From NCBI GenBank assembly GCA_036501185.1, contig DASYAU010000061.1, positions 1-64,000 of the forward strand: a DNA stretch of 64,000 nucleotides, in the 5' to 3' direction. Source of the stretch: Korobacter sp036501185. GTDB taxonomy: Bacteria > Acidobacteriota > Terriglobia > Terriglobales > Acidobacteriaceae. A model generated the notes under the pieces. That model had not been told where the DNA came from and made no database searches. It worked only from the letters and a program-made list of their open reading frames with translations. This document shows positions 16,816 to 25,885 of this stretch, piece after piece (positions within the stretch are counted from its first letter, which is position 1; the number at the start of each line of letters is the position of its first letter). Made by a program: the position numbers and the translations under genes.

Positions 16816-18333
16816 ATGCCAACGTTTGCCGCAGTTGACATAGGCGCGAACTCCGTCCGGCTGAAAATTGCCGCATTAAACCGCCGCCGACTGGAGACTA
16901 TCTGGGAAGACCGCGAAGTTACGCGCCTTGGCGAATCGGTGTTCCGCGCGGGATTGCTCGATCCCCGCGCGATGGAACAGACAGTCAAGGTGCTGCGACG
17001 CTTCCATCGGGCGGTGCAGCAGCATGGGGCGGACCGGGTACAGGTGGTGGCTACCAGTGCACTGCGCGATGCACGGAATGGGAATGCGTTCCTGCAATGG
17101 GTGCGGGCCGCGACCGGGTGGAACTGCGAGGTCATCTCGGGGCTGGAAGAAGGCCGCCTGATTCATCTCGGCGTAATGGCCGGCAGCCGCATCAAGACGT
17201 CGCCGATGCTGTTGATTGATTTGGGGGGCGGCAGTTGCGAGCTGACGATCTCGGTGAAAGAGAACATCGAGAAAATCGTGAGTCTGCCGCTGGGAGCGGT
17301 GCGACTGACGCGAGAGTTCCTGCAGCATGATCCGCCGAAGAAGAAAGAGCTGAAAGAGCTGCGAGCGTTTGTGGCAGAAGAGATCGGGCGGGTCGAAAAG
17401 GAGATGCTGCGCGCCAAGGTGAAGCTGACGGTCGCCACTTCGGGCACACCGGCGGCGCTTTCGGACATGTGGGCGGCGCACGAGCACAAGAAAACCAGCG
17501 TCGTTTCCCGCACAGGATTACTTGAATTAGCGCACCAGTTGAGCCGGATGACGCTAGCGCAGCGGCGCCAGGTGCCAGGCGTGGGTACGCGGCGGGCGGA
17601 AATCATCATCGCCGGAGCCGTTGTATTTTCAGAGCTTCTTACCAGGTTGAAGCTGACGAGCTTCCGGTACCTGCCGCTGGGATTGCGCGATGGACTGCTG
17701 GCGCAGATGGCGGCGGAACACGATCAGCGGAAGGATTTGCGGACGAGAATCGCGCATGAACGCGAGCGGTCCGTGTATGACCTCGGAACGCATTTTGGGA
17801 TCGATCATCGTCATGCCGAGCGAGTCCGTGAGCATATATTGCGGCTGTTCCATGCGCTGAAGCAGATCCACGGGTTGCCGTCGCAGTACGAGCAATGGTT
17901 GTCGGCCGCGGCGATGGTGCAGGAGGTGGGAGCGTTCATCAACCGCACGGGGAGGCATCGGCATTCGTATTACGTGATTGCTCACTCGGAGATTTTCGGC
18001 TACACCGTGCAGCAGCGGAGGCTAATTGCGGCGATTACGCGGTACGTTGGAAAATCGCGGCCGACGCTTGATTCGCGTCCGGTGCGAGTGCTGGATCCGC
18101 AGGACCGTCCACTACTGCCGCGAGCGGTGTTACTGCTGCGGATGGCGCGCGCACTGGAACAAGGCAGGCGCGGGGCGGTAAAGGGGATCAGGACACGAGT
18201 GGAAAGCGACCGCGTGCTGCTGGCGGTGGACGAGAAATCTACCGGCGCAGAGCTGGAGATCTGGGCGTTGCGGAGAGAGCGGGCTTATTTCCGCGAAGTT
18301 TTCGGAAGGGACTTGGTGTGCGCTGAGCCGTAG
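16816..18333 (+). CDS. ppx: exopolyphosphatase / guanosine pentaphosphatase (Ppx/GppA)
   Basis: A 505-residue enzyme of the ASKHA fold that hydrolyses inorganic polyphosphate or pppGpp. Sequence marks are the phosphate-1 loop AVDIGANSVRL (residue 6), the ATSALRDARNG block, the EVISGLEEGRLIHLGV segment, and the phosphate-2 loop LLIDLGGGSCELT. The C-terminal half is an HD-like domain, as in long Ppx forms. Its 3' end overlaps the convergent sixA gene by about 49 bases. With ppk1 nearby it forms a polyphosphate turnover block. Confidence 0.9.
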   Translation: MPTFAAVDIGANSVRLKIAALNRRRLETIWEDREVTRLGESVFRAGLLDPRAMEQTVKVLRRFHRAVQQHGADRVQVVATSALRDARNGNAFLQWVRAATGWNCEVISGLEEGRLIHLGVMAGSRIKTSPMLLIDLGGGSCELTISVKENIEKIVSLPLGAVRLTREFLQHDPPKKKELKELRAFVAEEIGRVEKEMLRAKVKLTVATSGTPAALSDMWAAHEHKKTSVVSRTGLLELAHQLSRMTLAQRRQVPGVGTRRAEIIIAGAVVFSELLTRLKLTSFRYLPLGLRDGLLAQMAAEHDQRKDLRTRIAHERERSVYDLGTHFGIDHRHAERVREHILRLFHALKQIHGLPSQYEQWLSAAAMVQEVGAFINRTGRHRHSYYVIAHSEIFGYTVQQRRLIAAITRYVGKSRPTLDSRPVRVLDPQDRPLLPRAVLLLRMARALEQGRRGAVKGIRTRVESDRVLLAVDEKSTGAELEIWALRRERAYFREVFGRDLVCAEP

Positions 18334-18815
18334 AGAGCGCGTGCAAGCTTGGGCGTAATCATCCAATTCAGCACCGATCGTTTGGGGCTGTAGTCGACGC
18401 GCGCGATCCCACCTTTTTTCAGTTCAATCGATTTGCGAGAGCCGCCGTGAGTGACGATCTGACTGACGAACTCGGTGAGGTTGGGGTTGTGCCCGACCAC
18501 CATGATCGCCTCGAACTTCGCGCAAGAGGTGAGCAAATCGCGGAACTCCTCGAATGTGGCGGAGGGGCGGAGAGTGTCACTGACCTGGAGCTTTCCGCCG
18601 AAATCGATGTCATTGCCAACGAGGGACGCAGTCTGCATAGCGCGCTTCAGCGGACTGGTGATGATCTGGTCGACCTGAACGTCGAGAGCAGCTAGGAGCG
18701 CGCCCACGTAGCGGCATTGGAGCACGCCGTCCTTGTCGAGGGGACGCTTCTCGTCTTTGACGGGGTCGGTGCGTTTTTCTCCGGCGTTCGCATGGCGCAA
18801 GAAATAGATAATCAT
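18285..18815 (-). CDS. sixA: SixA-type phosphohistidine phosphatase
   Basis: A 176-residue histidine phosphatase of the RHG family. The catalytic signature is FLRHANAGEK (residue 5), with the second His in VVGHNPNLTEFV. SixA removes phosphate from protein phosphohistidine. The enzyme lies 6 bp downstream of ppk1 on the same strand, and its end overlaps ppx. Pairing with ppk1 is common; whether it acts on a phosphohistidine intermediate in this setting is inference. Confidence 0.88.
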   Translation of the reverse strand: MIIYFLRHANAGEKRTDPVKDEKRPLDKDGVLQCRYVGALLAALDVQVDQIITSPLKRAMQTASLVGNDIDFGGKLQVSDTLRPSATFEEFRDLLTSCAKFEAIMVVGHNPNLTEFVSQIVTHGGSRKSIELKKGGIARVDYSPKRSVLNWMITPKLARALYGSAHTKSLPKTSRK

Positions 18816-18821
18816 CGATAT

Positions 18822-20963
18822 TTACCTGGCGCGGGCGCGGCTTCGAGTACGGCGGACCGCCTTGTGTTCGGTTTCGGCGGGGATAGCGTCAATCGACTTC
18901 TTGCCCTCCGCCACTGCGATAAGAAAATCCTGGGCGCCGAAAGGTTGTGCGCTGCGCCCGCGCGGATGATGGAGAGCGTAGCTTCCGTCGGCGTGAAGAA
19001 TGCGTGCCTTGAGATTGTCCGCCAGATAGGGCGAAAGAATCTCGTGGCGGATGCGATCGCGAAGGAGTGTATCGCGAATCGGGAAAAGGACCTCGACGCG
19101 TTCGTAGAGGTTGCGAGGCATCCAGTCGGCGCTGCCGAGGTAGGTTTCGGGCGTGCCGCCGTTTTCGAAGTAGAAAATGCGCGAGTGCTCGAGGAAACGA
19201 TCAACGATGCTGCGGACGCGGATGTTGTCGCTGAGGCCGCGCACCCCGGGTCGAAGCGTGCAAATGCCGCGCACTATAAGGTCGATTTGGACCCCCGCAC
19301 GTGAGGCTTCGTAGAGTTCCTGGATCACGTCCTTGTCGAGGAGCGAATTCATCTTCGCGATGATGCGGGCCGGGCGACGGTCGCGCGCGTTGTCGGCTTC
19401 GCGGCGGATGAGACCGGCGATGCGTTCGGCCATCTCGAGCGGCGCGACCAGCAGTGGATCGTAGCTGGACTGCTCGGAGTAGGCGGTGAGGAAGTTGAAG
19501 ACGCGGTGCACCGCTGTCGTAATGTCCTCGTTGGCGGTCATGAGGCTGATGTCGGTGTAGAACTGCGCGGTGATGGGATTGTAGTTGCCGGTGCCGAGAT
19601 GGACGTAACGGCGGATGACGCCGTCGGGATCTTTGCGGGCGATGAGTGCGAGTTTGCAGTGCGTCTTGAGGCCGACGAGACCGTGGAAGACCTGCACACC
19701 GGCGTCTTCGAGGGTGCGCGCCCAGCGGATGTTGGATGCTTCGTCGAAACGGGCCTTCACTTCGATGACGGTGGTGACTTCCTTGCTGGCGGCGGCCTCG
19801 ACCAGAGCATCGATGATGGGCGATTTTTCGTTGGTGCGATAAAGCGTTTGCTTGATGGAGAGAACGCGCGGATCTTCGGCGGCGGTCTCGACGAAGGAGA
19901 CCACAGGGTCGTAGGAGTCGAAGGGATGGTGCAGGAGGACGTCGCGCTGACGCAGAGCCTCCCAGACGTCGCTGGCGCCCTTCGGGAGAGCCCACTCGCG
20001 GGCGATGAAGGGCTTGAACTTCAGATCGGGACGGTCGGTCTCGCTGTAGAGGTGCATGAGGCGAGAAAGATTCACCGGACCGTGGGCCTTGAAGACCTGC
20101 CACTCGTCGATTTCGAAAATTTCTCTGAGGCGCTCGGTAATCTCGGGGCCGGCATCGGCTTCGATCTCGAGACGTACGGCGTCGCCGCGACGACGGTTGT
20201 GGAGCTCGGTGCGCACCGATTCGAGCAGGTTGCGAGATTCTTCTTCCTGCACGTAAAGGTTGCTGTTGCGGGTGATACGGAAAGAACCCTGGGCGATGAT
20301 GTCGTAGCCGCGGTACATGCGGGCGGTGTGCAATTCGACGAGATCGGCGAGGGCGATGTAATCGTCGGTGCCTTCCTGGCTGGGCAGCTTGATGAGACGA
20401 GGGAGCGCGCGAGGAACGGTGACCACGCCCATGTAGGATTCGCTGGCCCGACGGCGACGACGCAGCAGTAATGCCTGGCAAAGGGCTTTGTTAATCACGC
20501 GCGGGAACGGGTGTGCGGGGTCAACAGTGACTGGCGTGAGGAGCGGGTCCAGTTCCTGGAGGCAATAGTGCTCAACGAATTCGCGGGCCTGGCCATCGAG
20601 CTCTTCGAGGGTGAGGACGCGGACGCCGTGCTCGGCGAGTTGAGGACGCAGGGAGTGGTTCCAGCAGGTGTACTGGTTGGCGCCGAAGTCCTGGAGGGCG
20701 ACGGCGAGGCGGTCTCGTTCCATGGCGGGAGTGAGACCGTCGGGAGCGGCATCGGCGTAGCCATCTTCGATGCGCTGGAGGAGGCTGGAGACCCGTATCT
20801 CGAAGAATTCATCGAGGTTGCTGGCTGTAATGGCGAGGAATTTCACCCTTTCGAGCAGGGGGTTGTTCTGGTCGTCGGCTTCTTCGAGGACACGGGAATT
20901 GAACTGCAGCCAGGAGAGCTCGCGGTTGAAGTAGTTCGTCGATCTTGCCAGAGAAGTGGTCAC
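18822..20963 (-). CDS. ppk1: polyphosphate kinase 1
   Basis: About 713 residues, a usual PPK1 length. It makes polyphosphate from ATP via a phosphohistidine. The head begins TNYFNRELSWLQFNSRVL. Catalytic-domain landmarks are KARFDEASNIRWAR, then GLVGLKTHCKLALI, the active-site His in RYVHLGTGNYNP, and LGSADWMPRNLYERVE. I place the start at GTG 20963, close to the family motif. An upstream TTG at 21053 would run into the terminator hairpin of the next gene and is less likely. sixA follows 6 bp downstream. Confidence 0.9.
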   Translation of the reverse strand: MTTSLARSTNYFNRELSWLQFNSRVLEEADDQNNPLLERVKFLAITASNLDEFFEIRVSSLLQRIEDGYADAAPDGLTPAMERDRLAVALQDFGANQYTCWNHSLRPQLAEHGVRVLTLEELDGQAREFVEHYCLQELDPLLTPVTVDPAHPFPRVINKALCQALLLRRRRRASESYMGVVTVPRALPRLIKLPSQEGTDDYIALADLVELHTARMYRGYDIIAQGSFRITRNSNLYVQEEESRNLLESVRTELHNRRRGDAVRLEIEADAGPEITERLREIFEIDEWQVFKAHGPVNLSRLMHLYSETDRPDLKFKPFIAREWALPKGASDVWEALRQRDVLLHHPFDSYDPVVSFVETAAEDPRVLSIKQTLYRTNEKSPIIDALVEAAASKEVTTVIEVKARFDEASNIRWARTLEDAGVQVFHGLVGLKTHCKLALIARKDPDGVIRRYVHLGTGNYNPITAQFYTDISLMTANEDITTAVHRVFNFLTAYSEQSSYDPLLVAPLEMAERIAGLIRREADNARDRRPARIIAKMNSLLDKDVIQELYEASRAGVQIDLIVRGICTLRPGVRGLSDNIRVRSIVDRFLEHSRIFYFENGGTPETYLGSADWMPRNLYERVEVLFPIRDTLLRDRIRHEILSPYLADNLKARILHADGSYALHHPRGRSAQPFGAQDFLIAVAEGKKSIDAIPAETEHKAVRRTRSRARAR

Positions 20964-21058
20964 GGCGTGGCGGGATTGTAGCCATCCATTATGACGATTG
21001 TATGAATCGGGGACAAGCGACGGGGCAAGAAGGTGGCAAATTGGGAGCTGCAAGAAAA

Positions 21059-21086
21059 CACCCCGGCGTTTCAGAGCACCGGGGTG
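21059..21086 (-). terminator. rho-independent terminator for the DUF4097 gene
   Basis: Stem CACCCCGG (21059-21066) and CCGGGGTG (21079-21086). Read on the minus strand it is followed by TTTTC. It lies downstream of the gene ending at 21237 and before the ppk1 start. Confidence 0.75.
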
Positions 21087-21236
21087 CGTTTCGGCCTTGA
21101 ACTGGAGCGCCAGGGCAGGTGGAGATCCAGAGGATGGCCGAACCTAGGAGGCCGAAGCCTACTTGTTGGACGGCACTAAAGCGGCGACGTAAACGGTCGT
21201 TTGCCGTAAAAGTGGGACGACTCTGCGCTGAAATCA

Positions 21237-22013
21237 CTATGCGCCGCCGTTACCTCCGTGAATCTGGATGCTGCCGTTTACATTGCTGAGCTCAACCCGG
21301 GTTGCGCCGGAACCGAGCGTGGTGTCGAGGTCTGAACCCACAAAACCCTTGTGAATCGGCAGATTGAAGTCGCTGCTGATGCTGCCGCTGACGGTGCTGG
21401 CGCTGAGGTGAGCGTCGGCATTCTTGGGCATCGCAAGTTCGACCCGACCGTTGACGCTGGAAAGCTTCACGTGATGGGAGCTCAGCATATTTACGAGCTC
21501 GCTGGTGACGGTGCCGTTGACGGTGGTGAGTTCGACGTCGCCAGAAAGAGCTTTGCCGGAGACGGCACCGTTGACAGAAGAGCCGCGGACATCGCCTTTG
21601 ACGCCGGTGATCTCGAGGCGGCCGTTGACGAGCTCGATTTTATCGAGTCGAGCATTGCGCGGCACTTTGAGCGTGTATTCGACGGTTGCCGGATTGTGGT
21701 TGGTGAAATGCTCGGGGTAATGGGTTTCAATGCGGATGCGGGAATCGCAGGCGTCGACGCGGATCTCCGCTTCTTTGAGTTTCTCTTCTGAGTTGGCGGT
21801 CTTCACGGCGTCGAGTTGGACCTGGTTCTGGTCCCAAGCGGTGATCTGGACGTCGCCATTGATGTTGCTGAGGGAGACGACGATGTTGGAGCTGGCGGGA
21901 TAAGTCTTGTGGAATTCGTCGCGGTAGGGCGCGGCGGCTGCCGGCAGCGCAGCGGCAAGGACGACCAGAAGTGAGGCGGCCACGAGGGCGGCGTTTCGAG
22001 CAATTTGCTTCAT
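21237..22013 (-). CDS. secreted DUF4097-family protein
   Basis: A 258-residue protein. The ATG at 22013 has a GGGAG site and begins a signal peptide (residues 1-28, ending PAAAAP). The mature part is a repetitive DUF4097 beta-helix with recurring units such as LSNINGDVQITAW, LVNGRLEITGVKGDV, SVNGAVSG and LTTVNGTVTS. It has no membrane helices, unlike its relative at 15075, so it is probably free in the periplasm or on the surface. Function is unknown. Confidence 0.85.
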   Translation of the reverse strand: MKQIARNAALVAASLLVVLAAALPAAAAPYRDEFHKTYPASSNIVVSLSNINGDVQITAWDQNQVQLDAVKTANSEEKLKEAEIRVDACDSRIRIETHYPEHFTNHNPATVEYTLKVPRNARLDKIELVNGRLEITGVKGDVRGSSVNGAVSGKALSGDVELTTVNGTVTSELVNMLSSHHVKLSSVNGRVELAMPKNADAHLSASTVSGSISSDFNLPIHKGFVGSDLDTTLGSGATRVELSNVNGSIQIHGGNGGA

Positions 22014-22182
22014 AAATCTCCCTTCGAAATAGACATGGGTTGACCTGATCAAGGTATACGAAGAGTTTCGTGGTTTGGTTCCAAAAGAGCGGTGTTTGTC
22101 CCAGAAATGAGTGTTCGGAAATGGACGGAACGCGGGATCCTTCGAGTCAGCGCACGGCGTGAGCTCGGCTTAGGAGGAGAAG

Positions 22183-24228
22183 CTAATCTTTTAACTGGAA
22201 GCGGATGAGGTGGTAGAAGGCGGCGACGCCGTCGGTCCAGTTGATCTTCTTGCCTTCGGCGTAGGTGCGGCCGTGGTAGACGATGGGGACTTCGTAGATA
22301 CGGGCTTTGAGCTTGGCGAGCTTTACGGTGAGCTCAGTCTCGAAGCTGAAGCGGTCGCTCTTGAGGTTGAGGCGGTTGAAAAGATCGCGGGTCAAAATTT
22401 TGTAGCAGGCGGTGACGTCGTTGAGCGCCAGGCCGGTAAGCATGTTGCAGGTGATGGAGAAGCAGCGGTTCAGCACGTAACGGTAGAAGCGGGGGACACG
22501 GTGGGATCCGTAATGGAAGCGATTGCCGAAGACCGCGTCGGCGTGGCCGTCGAGGAGCGGCTTGAGTAGGGCCGGGTAATCGGCGGGATCGTATTCGAGG
22601 TCGGCGTCTTGCATGAGGACGAGTTCGCCGGAGCAGTGCTCGAGGGCGGTGCGAACGCCTGCGCCTTTGCCTTTGTTCACTTCGTGAAGAATGACTTTGC
22701 AAGTGATGCCTTGCTCACCGAAGAGCGTGGGAAGGTCGGCTTGCTGGAGGAACTCACGGGTGCCGTCGGTGGAGAAGTCGTCGACAATAACCATTTCTTT
22801 GTGCAGCTGGCCGATGGGCTGCTGGGCGACGGCATTGAGCAACTGCATGACGGTACGGCGTTCGTTATAGACGGGGATGATGATGGAGAGGGTGGTGTAA
22901 ATGGGCGGAGCGGCGCCGATGGTTTCGGTGCTAGCTTCGGGCACGCTGCGGCGGGCCGTCTCCGGTTGGGTTTGCGAGACCAAAAATACCCCCAAGATCA
23001 ATATGACCGGATCTAACGGATGCCGGTAGCGAGGATGCGGGAACGTTATATAGTAAACCGCGGGATAGAAAATCAGAAGGCTGGCAAAGAGCCAGATGGC
23101 GTGAATACGGCGGCGAATCGCGAGAAATAAGCCCCACCAGCCCAGCACCGACGTGGCGAGAAAGAGCGAATTTTTCGTCTGCTCGAGATACGGGATCTTC
23201 GATAAGCGCGGAAGCCCATTCCAGAAATAAATGAAACGCCGGAGCGTGAGTACGGCGAAACGACGCTTGTGGGCCTTGATCCAGGCGACGGTGTTTTTCT
23301 GCGTCTGGGCGACATAGGCAGCTTCGCCCATCTCCTTGTACTTCTGGTATTCGATGACTCCCTGAGTGGGGTGAGCGAGCGCGACCCATATGCCCTCGGC
23401 GATGTCGTTGTTGCCGCAGTGCAGTTCGACGCCGAAATTCCCGCGCAACTCTAGAGGCTTATGGAATACGAGGTAGTTGCGGATGAGCCAGGGGGAGAGA
23501 ACCGCGATGAAAACGATCGCACTAACCACGGCTTGCGGGAACCATGTCTTACGGCGCTTATGCAGTTGATAAACCAGCCATAGACCGGAGAAGGGCAGGA
23601 AGGAGCCCATCGCGGTGTTAGAGAGCGCGGCGAAGCCCCAGACGGCGCCGAAGCCGATCCAGCGAAGGTAGCGGTTGTCGCCTTCCATCTTCAGCGTCAT
23701 GAGCAGGACGACGGTGAGAAGAAAGGTGGAAAGGCTTGTCTCCCAGATCCAACGAACAGCCCAATATGCGATGTAAGGCAGCAATGCCCAGATCCACCCG
23801 GACCAGACCGCAATCGTCTCGTTGAACATTCGCTGGGCAATGCGGTAGACGGTCCAGGCGGTGAGGGCGGAGAACAAGCTATTAAAGGTGAGGAGAGCGA
23901 ACGAAGCGGCGTGGGAATAGATGCCGAAGAGCTTGAAAGCCGCAGCGACGACGTAGGGATAGATCGGCGCGGCCCAGGCGGTGGGGCCAGTGTCGCCATA
24001 GAAGGGCGATGAGAAGCCGTGGCCGGTGGCGATGTTGTAGGCGATGCGGCCGATTTCCCATCCGAAGCTGAAGTTTTCGTCGTTGGTGCGGAAACGGTAG
24101 GAGTGCGCGATGACGATGTAGGCGACCCGCAAAACGAAGGCAATGATGACCATGGCCGCCGGAGAGTGAGTCCAGCGATCTTCGGGTGCGATCACGGCGT
24201 TACGGACGGGAGGGGCAGAGGTACTCAT
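22183..24228 (-). CDS. two-domain glycosyltransferase: GT-C (ArnT/PMT-like) membrane part fused to GT2 domain
   Basis: A 681-residue protein. Residues 1-420 are a multi-pass membrane GT-C protein of the PMT/ArnT type (RFRTNDENF acidic luminal motif, WAAPIYPYVVAAAF, LSPWLIRNYLVFHKP). Residues about 445-681 are a GT2 domain of the DPM1-like polyprenyl-phosphate sugar synthase type (LSIIIPVYNERRTV, VDDFSTDGT, QDADLEYDPADY, FETELTVKLAK). GT2 enzymes of that type make the lipid-linked sugar that GT-C enzymes use, so one chain may both make and spend the donor. Sugar and acceptor are unknown. ATG 24228 is the chosen start. Confidence 0.82.
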   Translation of the reverse strand: MSTSAPPVRNAVIAPEDRWTHSPAAMVIIAFVLRVAYIVIAHSYRFRTNDENFSFGWEIGRIAYNIATGHGFSSPFYGDTGPTAWAAPIYPYVVAAAFKLFGIYSHAASFALLTFNSLFSALTAWTVYRIAQRMFNETIAVWSGWIWALLPYIAYWAVRWIWETSLSTFLLTVVLLMTLKMEGDNRYLRWIGFGAVWGFAALSNTAMGSFLPFSGLWLVYQLHKRRKTWFPQAVVSAIVFIAVLSPWLIRNYLVFHKPLELRGNFGVELHCGNNDIAEGIWVALAHPTQGVIEYQKYKEMGEAAYVAQTQKNTVAWIKAHKRRFAVLTLRRFIYFWNGLPRLSKIPYLEQTKNSLFLATSVLGWWGLFLAIRRRIHAIWLFASLLIFYPAVYYITFPHPRYRHPLDPVILILGVFLVSQTQPETARRSVPEASTETIGAAPPIYTTLSIIIPVYNERRTVMQLLNAVAQQPIGQLHKEMVIVDDFSTDGTREFLQQADLPTLFGEQGITCKVILHEVNKGKGAGVRTALEHCSGELVLMQDADLEYDPADYPALLKPLLDGHADAVFGNRFHYGSHRVPRFYRYVLNRCFSITCNMLTGLALNDVTACYKILTRDLFNRLNLKSDRFSFETELTVKLAKLKARIYEVPIVYHGRTYAEGKKINWTDGVAAFYHLIRFQLKD

Positions 24229-24486
24229 TCGATCTTTCTTTTGTACTGGATAGCGGGGGTTGCGGGCAAATAGCGGGAACATCCCCGCCGTATTGCCAAC
24301 ACCGGCCGATAAGTAGAGGGTACCCAGGGCGAGCGTGTGCGGGGGATCACTACAGGGCTGTGATGGGCGTCACCGACCGGTGCGACATAAGTTCGTAAGG
24401 TGATGGTGGGGTTAGAAGCCCAAAAGATTCGAGCGCCGCTTTTGAGACGGGATTCCGCCGGGCGCCGCGTGAGGAGAAAAGGAAGA

Positions 24487-24741
24487 ATGGCACACGTAAT
24501 AGTTGATACCTGTCAGAAGGACATGCTCTGCATTGATTCGTGCCCTAGCGACGCGATCCATCCGTTGAAAGACGAGCCGCAGTGGGAAGCGGAGCCCCAG
24601 CTTTATATCCATCCGGAAGAGTGCATGGATTGCGGGGCGTGTATTGCGACGTGCCCAACGAATTCGATTTACCTGGCGGAAGAAGTTCCGGCGGACAAGC
24701 AGGAGTTCGTTGCGAAGAACGCCGCTTACTACGGCAAGTAG
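24487..24741 (+). CDS. seven-iron-type ferredoxin
   Basis: An 84-residue ferredoxin with a good GAGGAG-containing leader. Cysteines are at residues 9, 15, 19, 46, 49, 52 and 56. The second group is a classic CxxCxxCxxxCP. The first lacks one Cys of the standard motif, so the pattern fits one [3Fe-4S] (9, 15, 56) plus one [4Fe-4S] (19, 46, 49, 52), as in Azotobacter FdI-type ferredoxins. It carries single electrons in the cytoplasm. It is followed by a strong terminator and seems monocistronic. Confidence 0.9.
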   Translation: MAHVIVDTCQKDMLCIDSCPSDAIHPLKDEPQWEAEPQLYIHPEECMDCGACIATCPTNSIYLAEEVPADKQEFVAKNAAYYGK

Positions 24742-24770
24742 GCAGTTCGGCCTCATTCATACTTACTAAG

Positions 24771-24806
24771 AAGGACCCGCGGCGTGGGGCGTCGCGGGTC
24801 CTTCTT
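24771..24806. terminator. bidirectional rho-independent terminator
   Basis: Perfect 11-bp stem AAGGACCCGCG (24771-24781) and CGCGGGTCCTT (24793-24803), followed by CTTTG. It separates the ferredoxin gene from the convergent M20 peptidase gene. Confidence 0.85.
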
Positions 24807-24810
24807 TGCG

Positions 24811-25815
24811 TTATTGCTGGTTAAGAAACTCTGCAACTTTGACGTAGAGATCGATAGCTTCGAGGAGTTCGTTCTTGTCGATGAACTCGCGGGGGGTGTG
24901 GGCGACGTGGATAGAGCCCGGGCCGAGCAGGACTGGGTCGCCCCAATTGCTGAGGCGGGGGATGTCGGTGGTGAATTTGGCGGTCATGATCGGGATGCCG
25001 GGGACGGTGCGGAGCTTCACGAATGGGATTTCGAGGGCGTACTCGCAACTGCAGTCGGGAGCGACGGCTCTTTCGATGTCGCGGCGAAGTTGGTCGCTGG
25101 GACCTACGAGGCGGTAGAGAAGCTGGGCGCTTGCTTTATCGGGAATGACGTTTGGCGCGCGGCCGCCTTCGATCATGCCGATGTTCACGGTACACGGGCC
25201 GACTTTGGGATTATTGGGAAGCTCGATCTTGCGCAGGCGTTCGAGAGCGCTAAGGAGTTTTTCGATGGCGGAGTCGCCGAGCTCGGGATAAGCGCTGTGG
25301 GCCATCTTGCCTTCGGCGATGACATTTACGCGAAGCGCACCCTTGGAGGCGACCCCGATGCGGTTGTCGGTGGGCTCGCCGTTGATGAGGAATTTGGAGC
25401 CGGGAGCGTGCTGGTTGGCGACGTACGCGCCCTGGCTGTCGCGCTCTTCGCCTACGACGAAGAGTAGACCGGGATGAATTTCCTTGGCATGAAGACGTTC
25501 GGCGGCGGCGATTTGGGCAGCGATGATGCCCTTGGCATCACAGGCGCCGCGTCCGTAAATCTTGGCGTCGTCTTCCGAGGATGGAATCCACGGAGGAACG
25601 ACGTCCATGTGGGTAGAGAAAACGACCTTGGGATGTGCGTGGTCCGGCGAGGTTGCCCAGACGTTGAAACGATCTTCTTCGACGGGCATGCGCAAAGTTT
25701 TGTAGCCGAGAGCGCTGAGCTGGTTGAAGAGCACGTCGCCGACCGCGCGTTCATTGCCTGTAATGGATTCAACGTCTATGAGTTGGCGGGTGAGGGCAAA
25801 GACATCTACGGGCAT
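24811..25815 (-). CDS. M20-family metallopeptidase / deacylase (ArgE-DapE type)
   Basis: A 334-residue dizinc hydrolase. Motifs in order: STHMDVVPPW (metal His/Asp), GRGACDAKGIIAAQIAA (bridging Asp), VGEERDSQGAY (catalytic Glu and metal Glu), and a C-terminal HTPREFIDKNEL with the last metal His. The family removes acyl groups from amino acids or small peptides, as in ArgE, DapE and CPG2; the substrate is not determinable here. I chose ATG 25815 since the longer frame would overlap the divergent small gene at 25886. Confidence 0.85.
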   Translation of the reverse strand: MPVDVFALTRQLIDVESITGNERAVGDVLFNQLSALGYKTLRMPVEEDRFNVWATSPDHAHPKVVFSTHMDVVPPWIPSSEDDAKIYGRGACDAKGIIAAQIAAAERLHAKEIHPGLLFVVGEERDSQGAYVANQHAPGSKFLINGEPTDNRIGVASKGALRVNVIAEGKMAHSAYPELGDSAIEKLLSALERLRKIELPNNPKVGPCTVNIGMIEGGRAPNVIPDKASAQLLYRLVGPSDQLRRDIERAVAPDCSCEYALEIPFVKLRTVPGIPIMTAKFTTDIPRLSNWGDPVLLGPGSIHVAHTPREFIDKNELLEAIDLYVKVAEFLNQQ

Positions 25816-25885
25816 GAGGCGAGGATACAAGGCCGCGGCTACGAGATAAAGCACCGGGCCAGCAACCTGCATCCTACTTTGTGCC

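Noticed and set aside
19506..20471. 321-residue plus-strand frame
   Set aside because: Antisense shadow of ppk1, which has intact catalytic motifs.
20964..21053. TTG-initiated extension of PPK1
   Set aside because: It would extend into the terminator hairpin of the DUF4097 gene and adds no family sequence.
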